Assembly (NCBI GenBank): GCA_013336525.1
Contig: JAAXTM010000001.1
Coordinates: 744,001-808,000 of the forward strand
Direction of reading: 5' to 3'
DNA from: Geobacteraceae bacterium
GTDB lineage: Bacteria; Desulfobacterota; Desulfuromonadia; Geobacterales; Pseudopelobacteraceae
DNA: 64,000 bases
Shown here: in pieces, positions 44,165 to 54,454 of the stretch
Layout of the letters: every line of letters starts with the position of its first letter
Position numbering within the stretch: the first letter of the stretch is position 1
Translations under genes and position numbers: made by a program
The notes under the pieces: model-generated
Told to the model about the DNA's origin: nothing
Databases searched by the model: none
The model's input: the letters and a program-made list of their open reading frames with translations, nothing else

Positions 44165-45001
44165 TCATGTTAATATCTTGTGCCAGACATTCATACTTTC
44201 CAGGCTACCGGAAAAATTGGTGTTATTGATGAGAGTGCCGCCAAACCTGTAGCCATCTCTGGCAAAGGTTATATTTATTCCAAACGAACAGGCACGGGCA
44301 ATAGTGAAAAGTGACCGGATACCGAGGGAGTATACGGCTTCTTCCATCTGTTGTAGCAGGTTGAGGGCAAGGCCTTGGCCACGATATTCCGGCAGGGTTG
44401 CAAAACTGGTCATCTCCACCGAGCGTGATGAAATATCAATTTCAGCGGAAGAGAGTGCAATTATTTTATTTTCCTTCCAAACACCAAAATAAATGGTACC
44501 GTTTCTCATAGCGCCCTGTAGAAAATCAGGGTCATGGGTCGGAAACGGATAGGTTGCAAACACTTCACGGTAAACCGCTGCCATTTCAGCGGCATCAACT
44601 TCTTGTGCCACTCGTGCGGTGCAGCCTGATGGGAGCGGAACCAACGGGCGGATTGTCCCTTGCACCTTGGAGACAGCCAGAACCTCCTGAACGATGTGTG
44701 GACTAAACTCAGTCCTGCGAGCACTGGTTAAATACTTACCCATAAAACAGACGGCGGCACCATCAGGAAAAAATGCCGGTATTGAAGCCTCAGTTTCGTA
44801 CCCAGCTGCAACAAAGCGGCCTATACTCCATCTCGAAACTTTTGCAAAAATCTTTGAGTAGCCACATGCATTGGCCAGCTGGTCAAGTTGGCCAATGATC
44901 TGCGAGGAATCATCCGGGTGGAGTTTCACCAAGTATAACCGGTCATTAGTGGGGCCATGCTGAATTATAGAACTGCCTATGGTTTCTATTATGTCACTCA
45001 T
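44165..45001 (-). CDS. ablB: Putative beta-lysine N6-acetyltransferase
   Basis: 278 residues with a good ribosome site (GGGAGG). The N-terminal 120 residues are specific to this family (IGSSIIQHGPTNDRLYLVKL). The C-terminal part is a GNAT fold with the acetyl-CoA loop FATLPEYRGQGLALNLLQ. The family makes N-epsilon-acetyl-beta-lysine, a compatible solute, from beta-lysine. The partner lysine 2,3-aminomutase gene ablA is not in the window. It lies between a TPR gene and an mscS gene on the same strand, in line with a salt-stress role. Confidence 0.82.
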   Translation of the reverse strand: MSDIIETIGSSIIQHGPTNDRLYLVKLHPDDSSQIIGQLDQLANACGYSKIFAKVSRWSIGRFVAAGYETEASIPAFFPDGAAVCFMGKYLTSARRTEFSPHIVQEVLAVSKVQGTIRPLVPLPSGCTARVAQEVDAAEMAAVYREVFATYPFPTHDPDFLQGAMRNGTIYFGVWKENKIIALSSAEIDISSRSVEMTSFATLPEYRGQGLALNLLQQMEEAVYSLGIRSLFTIARACSFGINITFARDGYRFGGTLINNTNFSGSLESMNVWHKILT

Positions 45002-45042
45002 AGTTCCTCCCTTTTCCGTATGCTGTTAGTCCGGCTCTTCGT

Positions 45043-46503
45043 TTATTTTTTTGCGGTTCCTTTCTGTTTTTTGGTCGCACTCGTTCCCTTTGCACTCCTC
45101 TTCTTTGCCTGTGTGGATGTATGACTCGAACGTTTCTTTTTAGATTTCATACTTTTGCTGCTCTTGTTTTTTTTTGAAGTTTTTTTCTTCAGCATTTTTT
45201 TACTGAAGCGTTTAGCATTTTTTGAACTGATTTTTGCCTGTTTTTTCCGTTCCACTCTGAGAAGGTCATTCAACAACTCACTCGCACCAACCAGGTCAGG
45301 GTCGGCTATTTTAGCCGCTTCCAGATATTTTCTGGCTTCTGCGAGTCTGCCGGTTTTAATGTACACCTTCCCCATTCCCTTCAACGCTTTCGCATGGTCA
45401 CTCTTCAGAGCAAGCGCCTTCTGGTATTCGGCAACGGCATCTTCGTACGCAAGCCGATATTCATACATCAGACCCAACCGGAAATGGCTGTTTGCGTCGT
45501 CGGGAAAATGTTCTGCTCCTTCCTTTACAAGTGTGAACAGTTCTTCATGCTTCCTGAGTTTCACGTAGAGAGTAATTAGCGCGTTCCGGGCAGTTGCGTC
45601 ATCCTTGTTCAGTTCGAGAACTTTACGGTACTGATCGATTGATTCAGGTCCTCTGCCTCTTTTCATGTAAAGTGCAGCAAGCTCTTTGTGTGCTTCTACA
45701 TTATTAGGGGCGAGCGTGATCGCCTCCAGATATTCGGTGATGGCATCATTGTATTTACCGTCTCTCTCATACGCTCTAGCAAGCTTGAAATGTAGCAGGG
45801 GATTTTCACCGTATTCGGTTAACAGCTCCCGGTATTCCTTGATGGCAAGCGGGAAATTACCGTGAAGAGTATAGATGTCCGCAAGATGCCTTCGTGCATC
45901 ACCATTTTTCGGATCATGCTGCACAGCCAACCGGAATTGCTCTTCTGCTTCATCCAATTCCCCCTGGCGTTCATATAAAACACCGAGCATGTAACGACTG
46001 GCGCTGTTTGTTCCGTCAATACCGACTAACTGCCGATAAACCTCTATCGCCTGCTCATCGTGCCCGGCGGCCATGTGGACATCAGCCAGCTTTTGTAATG
46101 TTATAACATTCCCGGGTCGTTCATTAAGGTTGCTTAAATAGGCTGCAATCGCCTTATTGTATTCCCGCGCCAGCAGATAGGCGTCTCCGAGTCGTAGAAG
46201 TTCACTTGTGCCGGCCATGCCGGTTGCCACGGCCAACGCCCGACTAAATTCTGCGATTGCCGGCTCAGGTTTGCCATTGCGCACATAGCGAGTGGCTTTA
46301 ATAAAATGTCCGGAAGACCCGTCCGGGCAAAGGCTCAGGACTTCTTCCTCCATATTTGATAATTCGTTTGGAGTAAGTCCACTGAGGGTAGACACGATAA
46401 CATCTGCTTTTGTGCACATGTCCGTAGAAACCTCGCCTCGGCATGGACTACCAATTGAAACAATCAGCAGTAACTGGACCAGTATTCGATTAATTATCTG
46501 CAT
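45043..46503 (-). CDS. Exported TPR protein with a Lys-rich tail
   Basis: 486 residues. A signal peptide (LVQLLLIVSIGSPCRG) precedes roughly ten TPR units covering residues 50-415 (for example AIEVYRQLVGIDGTNSASRY, AITEYLEAITLAPNNVEAHK). The last 65 residues are almost all Lys, Ser, Thr and Arg. TPR proteins scaffold complexes. The basic tail could bind wall polymers, membrane phosphates or nucleic acid. AAGGAA precedes ATG. It is the first gene of the operon that contains ablB and mscS. Confidence 0.82.
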   Translation of the reverse strand: MQIINRILVQLLLIVSIGSPCRGEVSTDMCTKADVIVSTLSGLTPNELSNMEEEVLSLCPDGSSGHFIKATRYVRNGKPEPAIAEFSRALAVATGMAGTSELLRLGDAYLLAREYNKAIAAYLSNLNERPGNVITLQKLADVHMAAGHDEQAIEVYRQLVGIDGTNSASRYMLGVLYERQGELDEAEEQFRLAVQHDPKNGDARRHLADIYTLHGNFPLAIKEYRELLTEYGENPLLHFKLARAYERDGKYNDAITEYLEAITLAPNNVEAHKELAALYMKRGRGPESIDQYRKVLELNKDDATARNALITLYVKLRKHEELFTLVKEGAEHFPDDANSHFRLGLMYEYRLAYEDAVAEYQKALALKSDHAKALKGMGKVYIKTGRLAEARKYLEAAKIADPDLVGASELLNDLLRVERKKQAKISSKNAKRFSKKMLKKKTSKKNKSSKSMKSKKKRSSHTSTQAKKRSAKGTSATKKQKGTAKK

Positions 46504-47055
46504 CGGATTCCTTAATCTATTGCCATCTTCACAACAACATTTTATTCGACATTAAAAACACACAGACTAATCTCAAATTCAAGGGGGTGGACATTACTGA
46601 GCGTAGACTAGAGTTATCATACGTTTTTTTTATGGTAAGCTGTACTGTGGCGACAGCATTCCTAATTGTGATTTTGTGAAAAACAATTTGCCTGTATTTA
46701 AAATTTTCTTCGGCATAATTGCCTAAAGTTGCTTTGATGCGAGAGACGAAGTTGTTTCTTTACACCGGGTGGGGCTTGATACCGTTATTATTTGTGTTAT
46801 AAACTATTTGTAATACATATTGTTTGTGATAGCACTATATGTGCATAAACGTTAGATTGTCAAACTTTAGTTTCAATACCAAGCTGTAACATAATGTTTT
46901 AATGGAATATTTAAGTCGGATAACGGGTCTTAAAATATTGTGTGCTTATTGGAGCCATGCAGCGACTAGTGATTACAGATGCCTTGCTTGGCCCGGTTCG
47001 GTTTTTTGTTATAAATAGCCAAATTAAATGCAATTACTATCGAGGTGAGCGAACA
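46504..47055. other. Divergent intergenic region, about 550 bases
   Basis: It lies between the TPR operon (minus) and the antiporter operon (plus) and must hold both promoters. AT-rich, no gene supported; the frame open from 46942 is an upstream extension of the antiporter gene. A stretch near 46808-46830 (TTGTAATACATATTGTTTGTG) resembles the AT-rich sequence upstream of the MarR genes, in two adjoining parts, but is not palindromic enough to call. Confidence 0.4.
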
Positions 47056-48273
47056 ATGACAGAAGTTTCGTACGCATTTATCCTAGCCGGGATCGTTATC
47101 CTGGCCGGATTTTTCGGCAATGTCTTCTTTGAAAAGACCAAGATCCCGGATGTCATTGCCCTGCTGGCAATCGGCATTGTTCTGGGACCGATCAGCGGAT
47201 TTGTCAGCCCGGAACGGCTTCAACATCTTGCAGAATATGTCGGCTCTCTTGCACTGCTGGTCATCCTGTTTGAAGGGGGTATGGATCTGGATCTTGACAA
47301 GCTGCTAAGCGAGTTCGGTTCGGCAGCTCTTCTGGTTCTACTTACCTTCATTTTTACGGCAGGAAGCATAGGCACCTACCTGCATTACATTCTTGGCTGG
47401 GAGACCCAGCAAAGCCTGCTGCTTGGTACGATCCTCGGCTGTACAAGCGCAGCCATCGTCATTCCTATCATCAACCGGCTGAATATCTCGGAAGAGATAA
47501 AGGCCACCCTTTCGGTAGAATCGGCGCTCAGCGATGTACTTGCCGTCGTAATTACCATCTCCCTGATCGATGCCATCCATATCGGGCAACAAGACCCAAC
47601 AGCCCCTTTCAAGGCCGTAGTCGCTTCCTTTTCTACGGCCATCGTCATCGGATGCGCTGTCGGACTAATCTGGATGAAGGTGCTTGATCTGATGCGCGGG
47701 AAGAAACTGGCATATATGCTTACCTTGGCCGCCATCCTGATAACCTTCGGCAGTGTCCGGATTCTGGGTGGGAGCGGTTCAATTGCGGTTCTGGTGATAG
47801 GGTTAGTGTTGGGTAATTCGGATGCGTTTACTAAATTTTTGAAAATAAAGAAACCGTTGCCGGTCGATCAGAGCATCCGCTTCCTGCATGAGGAGGTCAG
47901 CTTCTTCATCCGGACATTCTTTTTCGTCTATCTGGGGATGATGTTTACCTTTAGGGTTATCAATATAGAGTTCCTAACGATTTGCGGTGTCATGCTGCTG
48001 ATCATAATTCTGCTGCGGATGATCTGCACCGAGATAACAGTGCGTGTATATCCTGAAAAGAAGCCGGAGCGGTTTCTGATCATGTTGATGATGCCACGCG
48101 GGCTTGCCTCTGCAGTGTTGGCAACATTGCCTGCCGCCGCCGGTGTTACTGGAACGGATAATTTTGTCGGCATAACATTCGGTGTTATAATCATCTCAAA
48201 CATTCTTCTGACAATCGGCATGTTCTTTATCGGTTCAGAAAGCAGCAAAGACGTCGAGGAGCACGCATCATGA
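47056..48273 (+). CDS. Cation:proton antiporter (CPA type)
   Basis: 405 residues from the ATG at 47056, preceded by GAGGTGAG. The frame extends to 46942 but without a site. About twelve helices, starting ILAGFFGNVFFEKTKIPDVI, with GTILGCTSAAIVIPIINRL and VESALSDVLAVVI in the ion-path region, as in the NhaP/K+(Na+)/H+ antiporters. It lacks the C-terminal TrkA domain found in some relatives. It is the first gene of a packed operon (antiporter, diguanylate cyclase, lipoprotein, MscS). Confidence 0.87.
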   Translation: MTEVSYAFILAGIVILAGFFGNVFFEKTKIPDVIALLAIGIVLGPISGFVSPERLQHLAEYVGSLALLVILFEGGMDLDLDKLLSEFGSAALLVLLTFIFTAGSIGTYLHYILGWETQQSLLLGTILGCTSAAIVIPIINRLNISEEIKATLSVESALSDVLAVVITISLIDAIHIGQQDPTAPFKAVVASFSTAIVIGCAVGLIWMKVLDLMRGKKLAYMLTLAAILITFGSVRILGGSGSIAVLVIGLVLGNSDAFTKFLKIKKPLPVDQSIRFLHEEVSFFIRTFFFVYLGMMFTFRVINIEFLTICGVMLLIIILLRMICTEITVRVYPEKKPERFLIMLMMPRGLASAVLATLPAAAGVTGTDNFVGITFGVIIISNILLTIGMFFIGSESSKDVEEHAS

Positions 48274-49112
48274 GAGGATTACATTTCATATTCGCCATTG
48301 CATTGCTGGTTACAATTCTGGTCGGTTACATTGACCATCTTACCGGCGCCAATGTTTCAATGATGATTTTTTATGCCGTGCCGATTCTTATTGCCTCACG
48401 GTTCTGCGGCAGAATAGAAGGGATTGTTGTTGCCACCTGTGCTGCAATCGTCTGGTTAACAGTCAACATACTTCACACAATACCGGAAGAAATCGATGTC
48501 ATTTTTTCATGGAACGCCATATCACGCCTCGGTATCTTTGTTTTGATCGCCTATTCCGTCTCACTCCAGACAAAGCTGAGAATAGCGCTTGAACGGGAGA
48601 TTTTGAGGGCTGATACGGATCGTCTGACCGGCTTATTGAACAAAGGGGCTTTTCGTGAGCGGGTGGAAGATGAGATGAACCGGGCACTACGCTATAACCA
48701 CCCTCTATCACTGGCGTTTATCGATCTTGACAACTTCAAGCAGGTTAACGATTCAGAGGGACATGCCCGTGGCGACAAGCTTTTGCAGGCAGTCAGCGAA
48801 ACCATTGTGCAGTCGATACGCAAAACCGATATCGCTGGTCGTATTGGCGGAGACGAGTTCACCATCTGTTTTCCGGAAGCTGACGAAGAAAGTGTGCGCA
48901 CAGCGATAAGCAAACTGGTGCAGGCTCTCGATATCATGACCAGTCAATCCGGGTGGCAGGTAACCGCCAGCATCGGTGTGGTGACCTGCCTGGAGATCTG
49001 TGATACCTATGATTGCTTGCTGGGGAAGGCTGACAAGCTGATGTATGTTGCCAAGGAGAAGGGAAAGAATGCGGCAGAGTTTATGACGATAAATGGGATT
49101 CAAGACAAATGA
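48270..49112 (+). CDS. Membrane-bound diguanylate cyclase (GGDEF)
   Basis: 280 residues. Three to four N-terminal helices (to about residue 105) form a membrane anchor or sensor. A GGDEF domain follows with the intact signature RIGGDEF and metal-binding FIDLDNFKQVND. The position that distinguishes Hypr enzymes (Ser in GxxGS) is Asp here (HARGDKLL), so ordinary c-di-GMP synthesis is predicted rather than cyclic AMP-GMP. There is no clear inhibitory RxxD site before the signature. The gene overlaps the antiporter gene by 4 bases, linking ion exchange to second-messenger signalling. Confidence 0.9.
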   Translation: MRGLHFIFAIALLVTILVGYIDHLTGANVSMMIFYAVPILIASRFCGRIEGIVVATCAAIVWLTVNILHTIPEEIDVIFSWNAISRLGIFVLIAYSVSLQTKLRIALEREILRADTDRLTGLLNKGAFRERVEDEMNRALRYNHPLSLAFIDLDNFKQVNDSEGHARGDKLLQAVSETIVQSIRKTDIAGRIGGDEFTICFPEADEESVRTAISKLVQALDIMTSQSGWQVTASIGVVTCLEICDTYDCLLGKADKLMYVAKEKGKNAAEFMTINGIQDK

Positions 49113-49138
49113 TGTCAAATCAAACAAGGAGTTGGACT

Positions 49139-49765
49139 ATGAAGTCAGCAAGCAAGAAATATAAACTGTTGCGACTCGTTATGTTTTTATCACTTGCCGT
49201 TATGATATTTGCTATGGGTGGATGCGCCCGTTACGCCCGTACGGTGGACATGCTCTACGAACCTTCTGCAACTGTTCTTGGCGGCAAGGGGGATGTCTAT
49301 ATTGTCATCCAGGAGAGCCAGCAGACGCAATCACCTGATATCAAACGGATGCTTGGGACAGTTTTAGATAGTGACAACAGGAAAATTGACGAGGTTATCA
49401 GTTCCCGTTCACCGGCTGAAATCATCCAGGCAGCGTTTCGTCTTGAATTCAAAAAGGCCGGATATACTGTTATTCCTGTCACAAAACGTCCGGACGTCGT
49501 ACAGCGCGTCATTGACCTTACCAAAAACGAAATCAGACTGGATCAAACCTCTGAGTTGACAAATATTAAGGTAACATGTCAGGTGTTGGCAGGTATGGAT
49601 GTGTACAAGAGCGGCCAGTTGATCAAGCGGCTCCAGTATGAAGCGTCGGCCTCAAAAGCTGATATCAGGGATCGAGACCTGCTCGCCGGAAATGTTCTGC
49701 TGGAGACACTGCGATCACTCATGCAGCAGGCGGTCCCCGAGCTTCATACTCTTTTTGCCCAGTGA
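49139..49765 (+). CDS. YajG-like lipoprotein
   Basis: 208 residues from the ATG at 49139 (AAGGAG 7 bases upstream). The signal ends in FAMGGC. The mature part has a compact alpha-beta pattern (KGDVYIVIQESQ, IIQAAFRLEFKKAGYTVIP) resembling YajG-like or DUF4136-like envelope lipoproteins. The function is unknown. It lies between the diguanylate cyclase and MscS genes in one transcript. Confidence 0.75.
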   Translation: MKSASKKYKLLRLVMFLSLAVMIFAMGGCARYARTVDMLYEPSATVLGGKGDVYIVIQESQQTQSPDIKRMLGTVLDSDNRKIDEVISSRSPAEIIQAAFRLEFKKAGYTVIPVTKRPDVVQRVIDLTKNEIRLDQTSELTNIKVTCQVLAGMDVYKSGQLIKRLQYEASASKADIRDRDLLAGNVLLETLRSLMQQAVPELHTLFAQ

Positions 49766-49790
49766 GTTCCTGAAGAGTAGGAGAATGAAT

Positions 49791-51455
49791 ATGGCCAGGA
49801 TTTTGGTCGCGTTTGCCATTTTTGCAGCAATGACAATAACAATGGCCTCTGCAGCGCCGCAAAAAAAAACAACAAACACTGCACCTGCAATGGTACCAGT
49901 CACACTCCCTCTCCTCCCTGAAGCGCAGGTGTTGCTTGCCGGCAAGCCTGTGCTTGCGATCAAAGCCAAAATCCTCTCTTTTTCACCGGAAGACCGTGCA
50001 AAAGCGATATCCACGCGGCTGTCAAAACTTGTCAAAGACCCGTTGTTCCGTGTCGATTCCGTGAAGATATCGGATAGTGATAGTACCAGCGATATTGTTG
50101 CCGGCGAAATGATCCTCATGAGCGTAACCGAAAGTGATGCTCAGGCCGAAGGTAAATCACGCCTGGATCTGGCGGAGGAGTTTGCGGCCAAAATCCGAAC
50201 CGCCGTGGAAGCGCGCACCAAAGAGTACAGCATGCATAGCGTAATCCTTGGTATGCTATATAGTGTGCTGGCTACGCTGGTCCTTATGGTCTCACTTTTT
50301 ATCTCAAACCGATATTTCCCCAAAATCATTACAAAAATTGAAGCCTGGCGTGGCATCTACATCCGCTCCATCCGCTTCCAATCTATTGAAATACTGAATG
50401 AAGAGCGGATTACGTCGATAATAATAACGGTCGTTCGCAGCACAAAAACGATACTCCTGCTCGTCCTGTTATATTTCTATATTCCTCTGGTGCTGAGTTT
50501 TTTTCCATGGACGCATGGTATGGCAACCAAGTTATTCGGCTACATAATGATGCCGATTGAAAAAGTCGGGTTGGCTATTGTTTCTTATCTGCCTAATATT
50601 TTCTTTTTGCTGGTCATAGCTGTCATCACCCACTATTTCATTAAACTCGCCAACTTTATTTCTAGCGAGATTGGTAAACAGACCATAACCATACCTGGTT
50701 TTTACCCTGAGTGGGCAGAGCCCAGTTTTAAAATTGCCCGTTTTATGATGATTGCCTTTGCGGCTGTAGTTGCCTTTCCGTACCTGCCAGGTTCGGATTC
50801 TCCGGCTTTCAAGGGGGTCTCGGTTTTTCTCGGCGTACTCTTTTCTCTCGGTTCATCATCTGCAGTAGCAAATATTGTGGCGGGAATAATTCTGACCTAT
50901 ATGCGGGCTTTTAAGCTGGGAGATAGGGTGAAAATAGCAGATACGGTAGGTGACGTTGTAGAGAAAACCCTGCTGATAACCCGAATCCGGACAATCAAAA
51001 ATGTTGATATCACGGTTCCGAATGCCATGGTTCTCGGCAGCCATATAATTAATTATAGTTCTTCGGCGTTTGAGTACGGGTTGATCCTTCACACAACCAT
51101 CACCATCGGCTATGACGTCCCCTGGCGCCAGGTTCATGAGTTGATGATATCAGCGGCAAAGGCCACAGAAAACATTCTTGAACTGCCGCCGCCCTTCGTT
51201 TTACAAACAAGCCTTGATGATTTCTTCGTAAGTTATGAGCTCAATGCCTATACCGAGAAACCATCCGTCATGGCCCGTACCTATTCTGATCTCCACCAAA
51301 ATATTCAGGAAAAGTTTAATGAAGCAGGAGTTGAGATCATGTCTCCGCATTATTCATCACTGCGTGACGGTAATTGTACAACGGTGCCGGAGTCGTTTCG
51401 ATCTGAATCGTATAAACAGCCATCTTTCACGGTTAGTAATGCTGATACGGATTAA
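49791..51455 (+). CDS. MscS-family mechanosensitive channel with extended N-terminus
   Basis: 554 residues from the ATG at 49791 (AGGAG 7 bases upstream; the frame is open to 49638 without a site and overlaps the lipoprotein gene). A signal peptide (to about 23) is followed by a periplasmic domain of about 120 residues. Several membrane helices and the MscS core follow: SLGSSSAVANIVAGIILTYM, FKLGDRVKIADTVGDVVEK and VPNAMVLGSHIINY. It is larger than E. coli MscS (286 residues), so gating may be modulated by the extra domain. It is last of the antiporter/cyclase operon. Confidence 0.88.
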   Translation: MARILVAFAIFAAMTITMASAAPQKKTTNTAPAMVPVTLPLLPEAQVLLAGKPVLAIKAKILSFSPEDRAKAISTRLSKLVKDPLFRVDSVKISDSDSTSDIVAGEMILMSVTESDAQAEGKSRLDLAEEFAAKIRTAVEARTKEYSMHSVILGMLYSVLATLVLMVSLFISNRYFPKIITKIEAWRGIYIRSIRFQSIEILNEERITSIIITVVRSTKTILLLVLLYFYIPLVLSFFPWTHGMATKLFGYIMMPIEKVGLAIVSYLPNIFFLLVIAVITHYFIKLANFISSEIGKQTITIPGFYPEWAEPSFKIARFMMIAFAAVVAFPYLPGSDSPAFKGVSVFLGVLFSLGSSSAVANIVAGIILTYMRAFKLGDRVKIADTVGDVVEKTLLITRIRTIKNVDITVPNAMVLGSHIINYSSSAFEYGLILHTTITIGYDVPWRQVHELMISAAKATENILELPPPFVLQTSLDDFFVSYELNAYTEKPSVMARTYSDLHQNIQEKFNEAGVEIMSPHYSSLRDGNCTTVPESFRSESYKQPSFTVSNADTD

Positions 51456-51602
51456 GCGGCGGGTATCCATTTCACTCTTATATACTCAGTTTATTCCTTC
51501 ACATGCTCTCCTATAAGAAGAATAAATCATAATAGTTAGTTGTGGTTCTTCAATAAAATCAAACCTTGACTTCTATAACAAAAAACTTTTATTGTTTGCA
51601 TT

Positions 51603-51615
51603 ACAAAATATTTGT
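51603..51615. promoter_or_regulatory. Possible MarR operator
   Basis: ACAAAATATTTGT, an inverted repeat with a 3-base centre, lies about 40 bases upstream of the MarR start. It is A/T-rich and could be chance. Confidence 0.35.
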
Positions 51616-51653
51616 GTTTAAAAATAGCCTGCCAACTAATTATGAGAGATATT

Positions 51654-52118
51654 ATGAGAAAACAGAGAGATGCAGCCCCGGATATTATCGATAATTTACG
51701 TCGAATATTTCAGATCGTCTCTGAATATTCAAAAATGGCCGAGCGATCAACCGGCTTAACCGGACCACAACTCTGGGCGCTGAACATCCTATCAAATGCT
51801 GCCCCCTTGCATGTTTCTGACTTGGCTCACCTGATGCATTTAAGCCCTGCGACTGTTGTCGGAATACTTGACCGGCTTGAAGCAAAAGGGTTGGTTATAC
51901 GTATTAGATCAAAGGAAGACCGCAGGGTCGTGGATCTGCATCTTACCGAAAAGGGCCTGGATGTTGCGGCAAAGTCCCCTGAAGTTGCTCAGGTTATGCT
52001 GATGAAAGGCCTCGAAGAACTCTCGGACGAACAGTTTTATCGGGTTGATGAAGGCATGCAGCAGATCGTACGGATACTCGGAGCAGAGCACCTCACCCCA
52101 CAACCATTACATGGTTAG
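51654..52118 (+). CDS. MarR-family regulator (paralogue 2)
   Basis: 154 residues from the ATG at 51654 (GAGAGATATT before it; other ATGs at 51642 and 51612 are possible). The core is LTGPQLWALNILSN, LSPATVVGILDRLEAKGL and RIRSKEDRRVVDLHLTEKG. It is close to the MarR at 58820, which shares LTGPQLW and LDRLEAKGL. It lies 98 bases upstream of otsA on the same strand, so it probably regulates the otsAB genes. Confidence 0.87.
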   Translation: MRKQRDAAPDIIDNLRRIFQIVSEYSKMAERSTGLTGPQLWALNILSNAAPLHVSDLAHLMHLSPATVVGILDRLEAKGLVIRIRSKEDRRVVDLHLTEKGLDVAAKSPEVAQVMLMKGLEELSDEQFYRVDEGMQQIVRILGAEHLTPQPLHG

Positions 52119-52216
52119 ACAAGATTTTGTTCACCGCGGAAATTCCTGAGATTTCACTGCAAGCGCATAACTTCGATTACAGTCAGCTCACACCGCTTTA
52201 TTAAAAGGGACAACTA

Positions 52217-54454
52217 ATGAACGGATTTAGATCACTTAAGCTTTCGTTACGTTTTATTCTCCCTCTGGCAATAGCCATGGGATTGCTCGCGTATGCAGTC
52301 GTTCCACTGGTAGACAATCTGACGCTACGTTGGTTTGTCAGGGACATGGATATTCGTTCCAGCCTGATAGCTAATACTCTTCATGAACCACTAGTGGAAC
52401 TCCTCCAACAGGGCAACAAATCAAGAATAAACTCTCTACTGCTCCGTTCTATACAGGACGAGCGCCTGCTGGCGCTCGGTTTTTGCAGCGACAAAGGAGA
52501 TCTATTATACCGGACTCCGACCTTTCCCAAAAGCATAAGCTGTTCATCGGCCATTAATAATAAAGTTGGAAACCAGATCACCAGACTCCCCGAGGGGGCC
52601 GTGCATGTTGCTAGTCATCAGATTGCTACGGATAGTGGTTTAAAAGGACAGCTAATCCTTGTCCATGACACAAGTTTTATCGAACTACGCAGCGCTGATA
52701 CCCGTAAATATATCATTTTATTATTTATTGTGCTTGGGTTGGTAACCTCCCTGATAACGGTATTTGTGGCCCACCTGAGCTGGCGAGGATGGATGGACGG
52801 AGTCAGGGCAATGCTCAAGGGCGAAGGGTTTCTTAAGCCATTTTCTCATCAGGACGTCAATTCTGAGCTGCAACCGTTGGTGGGGGATTTGAAAACATTG
52901 TTGCGATCCCTTGACGCTGAACGCCGTCTGGCCGATGACTCAACCATAACCTGGAGTCCCGAAACCCTTAAAATCCTGCTTCACAAGCAGTTGGTCGGAG
53001 AGCGGATTATTGTTGTCTCCAATCGCGAACCGTACATTCACAGTAAAAAAGATGGCGGGATAGAAGTACACCGTCCAGCCAGCGGATTGGTAACTGCGGT
53101 TGAGCCGGTCATGCGTGCCTGCTCAGGTACTTGGATTGCCCATGGCAGCGGCACAGCAGACAGGGAAACCGTAGACGCCAACGACCGTGTCATGGTTCCA
53201 CCGGACAAACCAGAATATAATCTGCGGCGGATATGGATGAGCGAGGAAGAGGAAAAGGGCTATTATTATGGATTTGCCAATGAGGGCCTATGGCCGCTCT
53301 GCCATATTGCCCATGTCCGACCGATTTTTCGTACCAGCGACTGGGAACAGTATGTGAAGATCAACCAGCGCTTTGCCGATGCGGTCGCCAAGGAAGCGGA
53401 CAGCGATAATCCTGTAGTATTGGTACAGGATTATCACTTTGCCCTGCTGCCGGGGATGATCCGCAAATTATTGCCAAAAGCTACTATCATCACTTTTTGG
53501 CATATTCCATGGCCAAACCCTGAGTCATTTGGCATCTGTCCCTGGCGCGAAGAACTGCTGAAGGGGATGTTGGGGAGTACCATTCTCGGTTTCCATACAC
53601 CGTATCATTGTAAAAACTTCCTTGAAACGGTGGATCGCTACCTTGAAACACGCATTGAACACGCGTCTTCAACAATTTCCCGGCGCGGTCAGTTCACATT
53701 GGTTGAGAGCTACCCTATTTCGATCCAATGGCCGCCCCCCTGGCAGGGAAAAGTCCCACCGGTCGAACAGACCCGGAAGGAGATTCTGGAAAAGTTGGGC
53801 CTCCCCTCCGATCAAATGCTGGCGGTTGGTGTTGACCGGATGGATTACACTAAGGGGATTCTTGAACGTTTCAGTGCCGTTGAACGGATGCTTGAGCTTC
53901 ATCCTGAGCTAGTGGGACGTTTCACTTTTGTGCAGATCGCAGCCCCGAGTCGCTCGGCTCTTGAGGAATATCAGACTTTTGAGGCAAGAGTGCACGCCTT
54001 GGAGAAGCGTATTAATGCCAGGTTTGCACGTGACGGCCGGCCGGCAATCATCCTCAAAGCTGAGCACCACGAACCTGAAGAGGTTAACCGATACTACAGG
54101 TCAGCTCAGGTCTGCATGGTTACGAGCCTTCATGACGGTATGAACCTGGTCGCCAAAGAATACGTTGCATCCCGTGACGATGAACGCGGGGTGCTGGTAC
54201 TGAGCCAGTTTACCGGCGCGGCCCACGAGCTGCACGAGGCGCTGATTGTCAATCCCTATCATGTAGAACAGACCGCCGAAGCACTCTACCAAGGGCTCAC
54301 CATGCCGGAATATGAACAGCAGGAGAGGATGCGTAGCATGCGCGCTCTGGTTAGTGACTTCAATGTTTACCGCTGGGCTGGCAGAATGCTTCTTGACGCA
54401 GCACGTGTTCGCCAGCGGGAAAAACTGGCGACAAGAATCAGGAGGGACTCGTGA
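52217..54454 (+). CDS. otsA: Membrane-anchored trehalose-6-phosphate synthase
   Basis: 745 residues, about 270 longer than E. coli OtsA (474). Residues 1-250 form a sensor-like module: helix about 13-33, an extracytoplasmic loop of about 130 residues, helix about 165-186, then a HAMP-like linker. The GT20 enzyme starts near 258 ([14 protein letters not shown]) and includes [27 protein letters not shown] and [15 protein letters not shown]. It makes trehalose-6-phosphate from UDP- or ADP-glucose and glucose-6-phosphate. The fusion suggests that activity is governed by a periplasmic signal (inference). The last bases overlap otsB. Confidence 0.93.
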   Translation: MNGFRSLKLSLRFILPLAIAMGLLAYAVVPLVDNLTLRWFVRDMDIRSSLIANTLHEPLVELLQQGNKSRINSLLLRSIQDERLLALGFCSDKGDLLYRTPTFPKSISCSSAINNKVGNQITRLPEGAVHVASHQIATDSGLKGQLILVHDTSFIELRSADTRKYIILLFIVLGLVTSLITVFVAHLSWRGWMDGVRAMLKGEGFLKPFSHQDVNSELQPLVGDLKTLLRSLDAERRLADDSTITWSPETLKILLHKQLVGERIIVVSNREPYIHSKKDGGIEVHRPASGLVTAVEPVMRACSGTWIAHGSGTADRETVDANDRVMVPPDKPEYNLRRIWMSEEEEKGYYYGFANEGLWPLCHIAHVRPIFRTSDWEQYVKINQRFADAVAKEADSDNPVVLVQDYHFALLPGMIRKLLPKATIITFWHIPWPNPESFGICPWREELLKGMLGSTILGFHTPYHCKNFLETVDRYLETRIEHASSTISRRGQFTLVESYPISIQWPPPWQGKVPPVEQTRKEILEKLGLPSDQMLAVGVDRMDYTKGILERFSAVERMLELHPELVGRFTFVQIAAPSRSALEEYQTFEARVHALEKRINARFARDGRPAIILKAEHHEPEEVNRYYRSAQVCMVTSLHDGMNLVAKEYVASRDDERGVLVLSQFTGAAHELHEALIVNPYHVEQTAEALYQGLTMPEYEQQERMRSMRALVSDFNVYRWAGRMLLDAARVRQREKLATRIRRDS

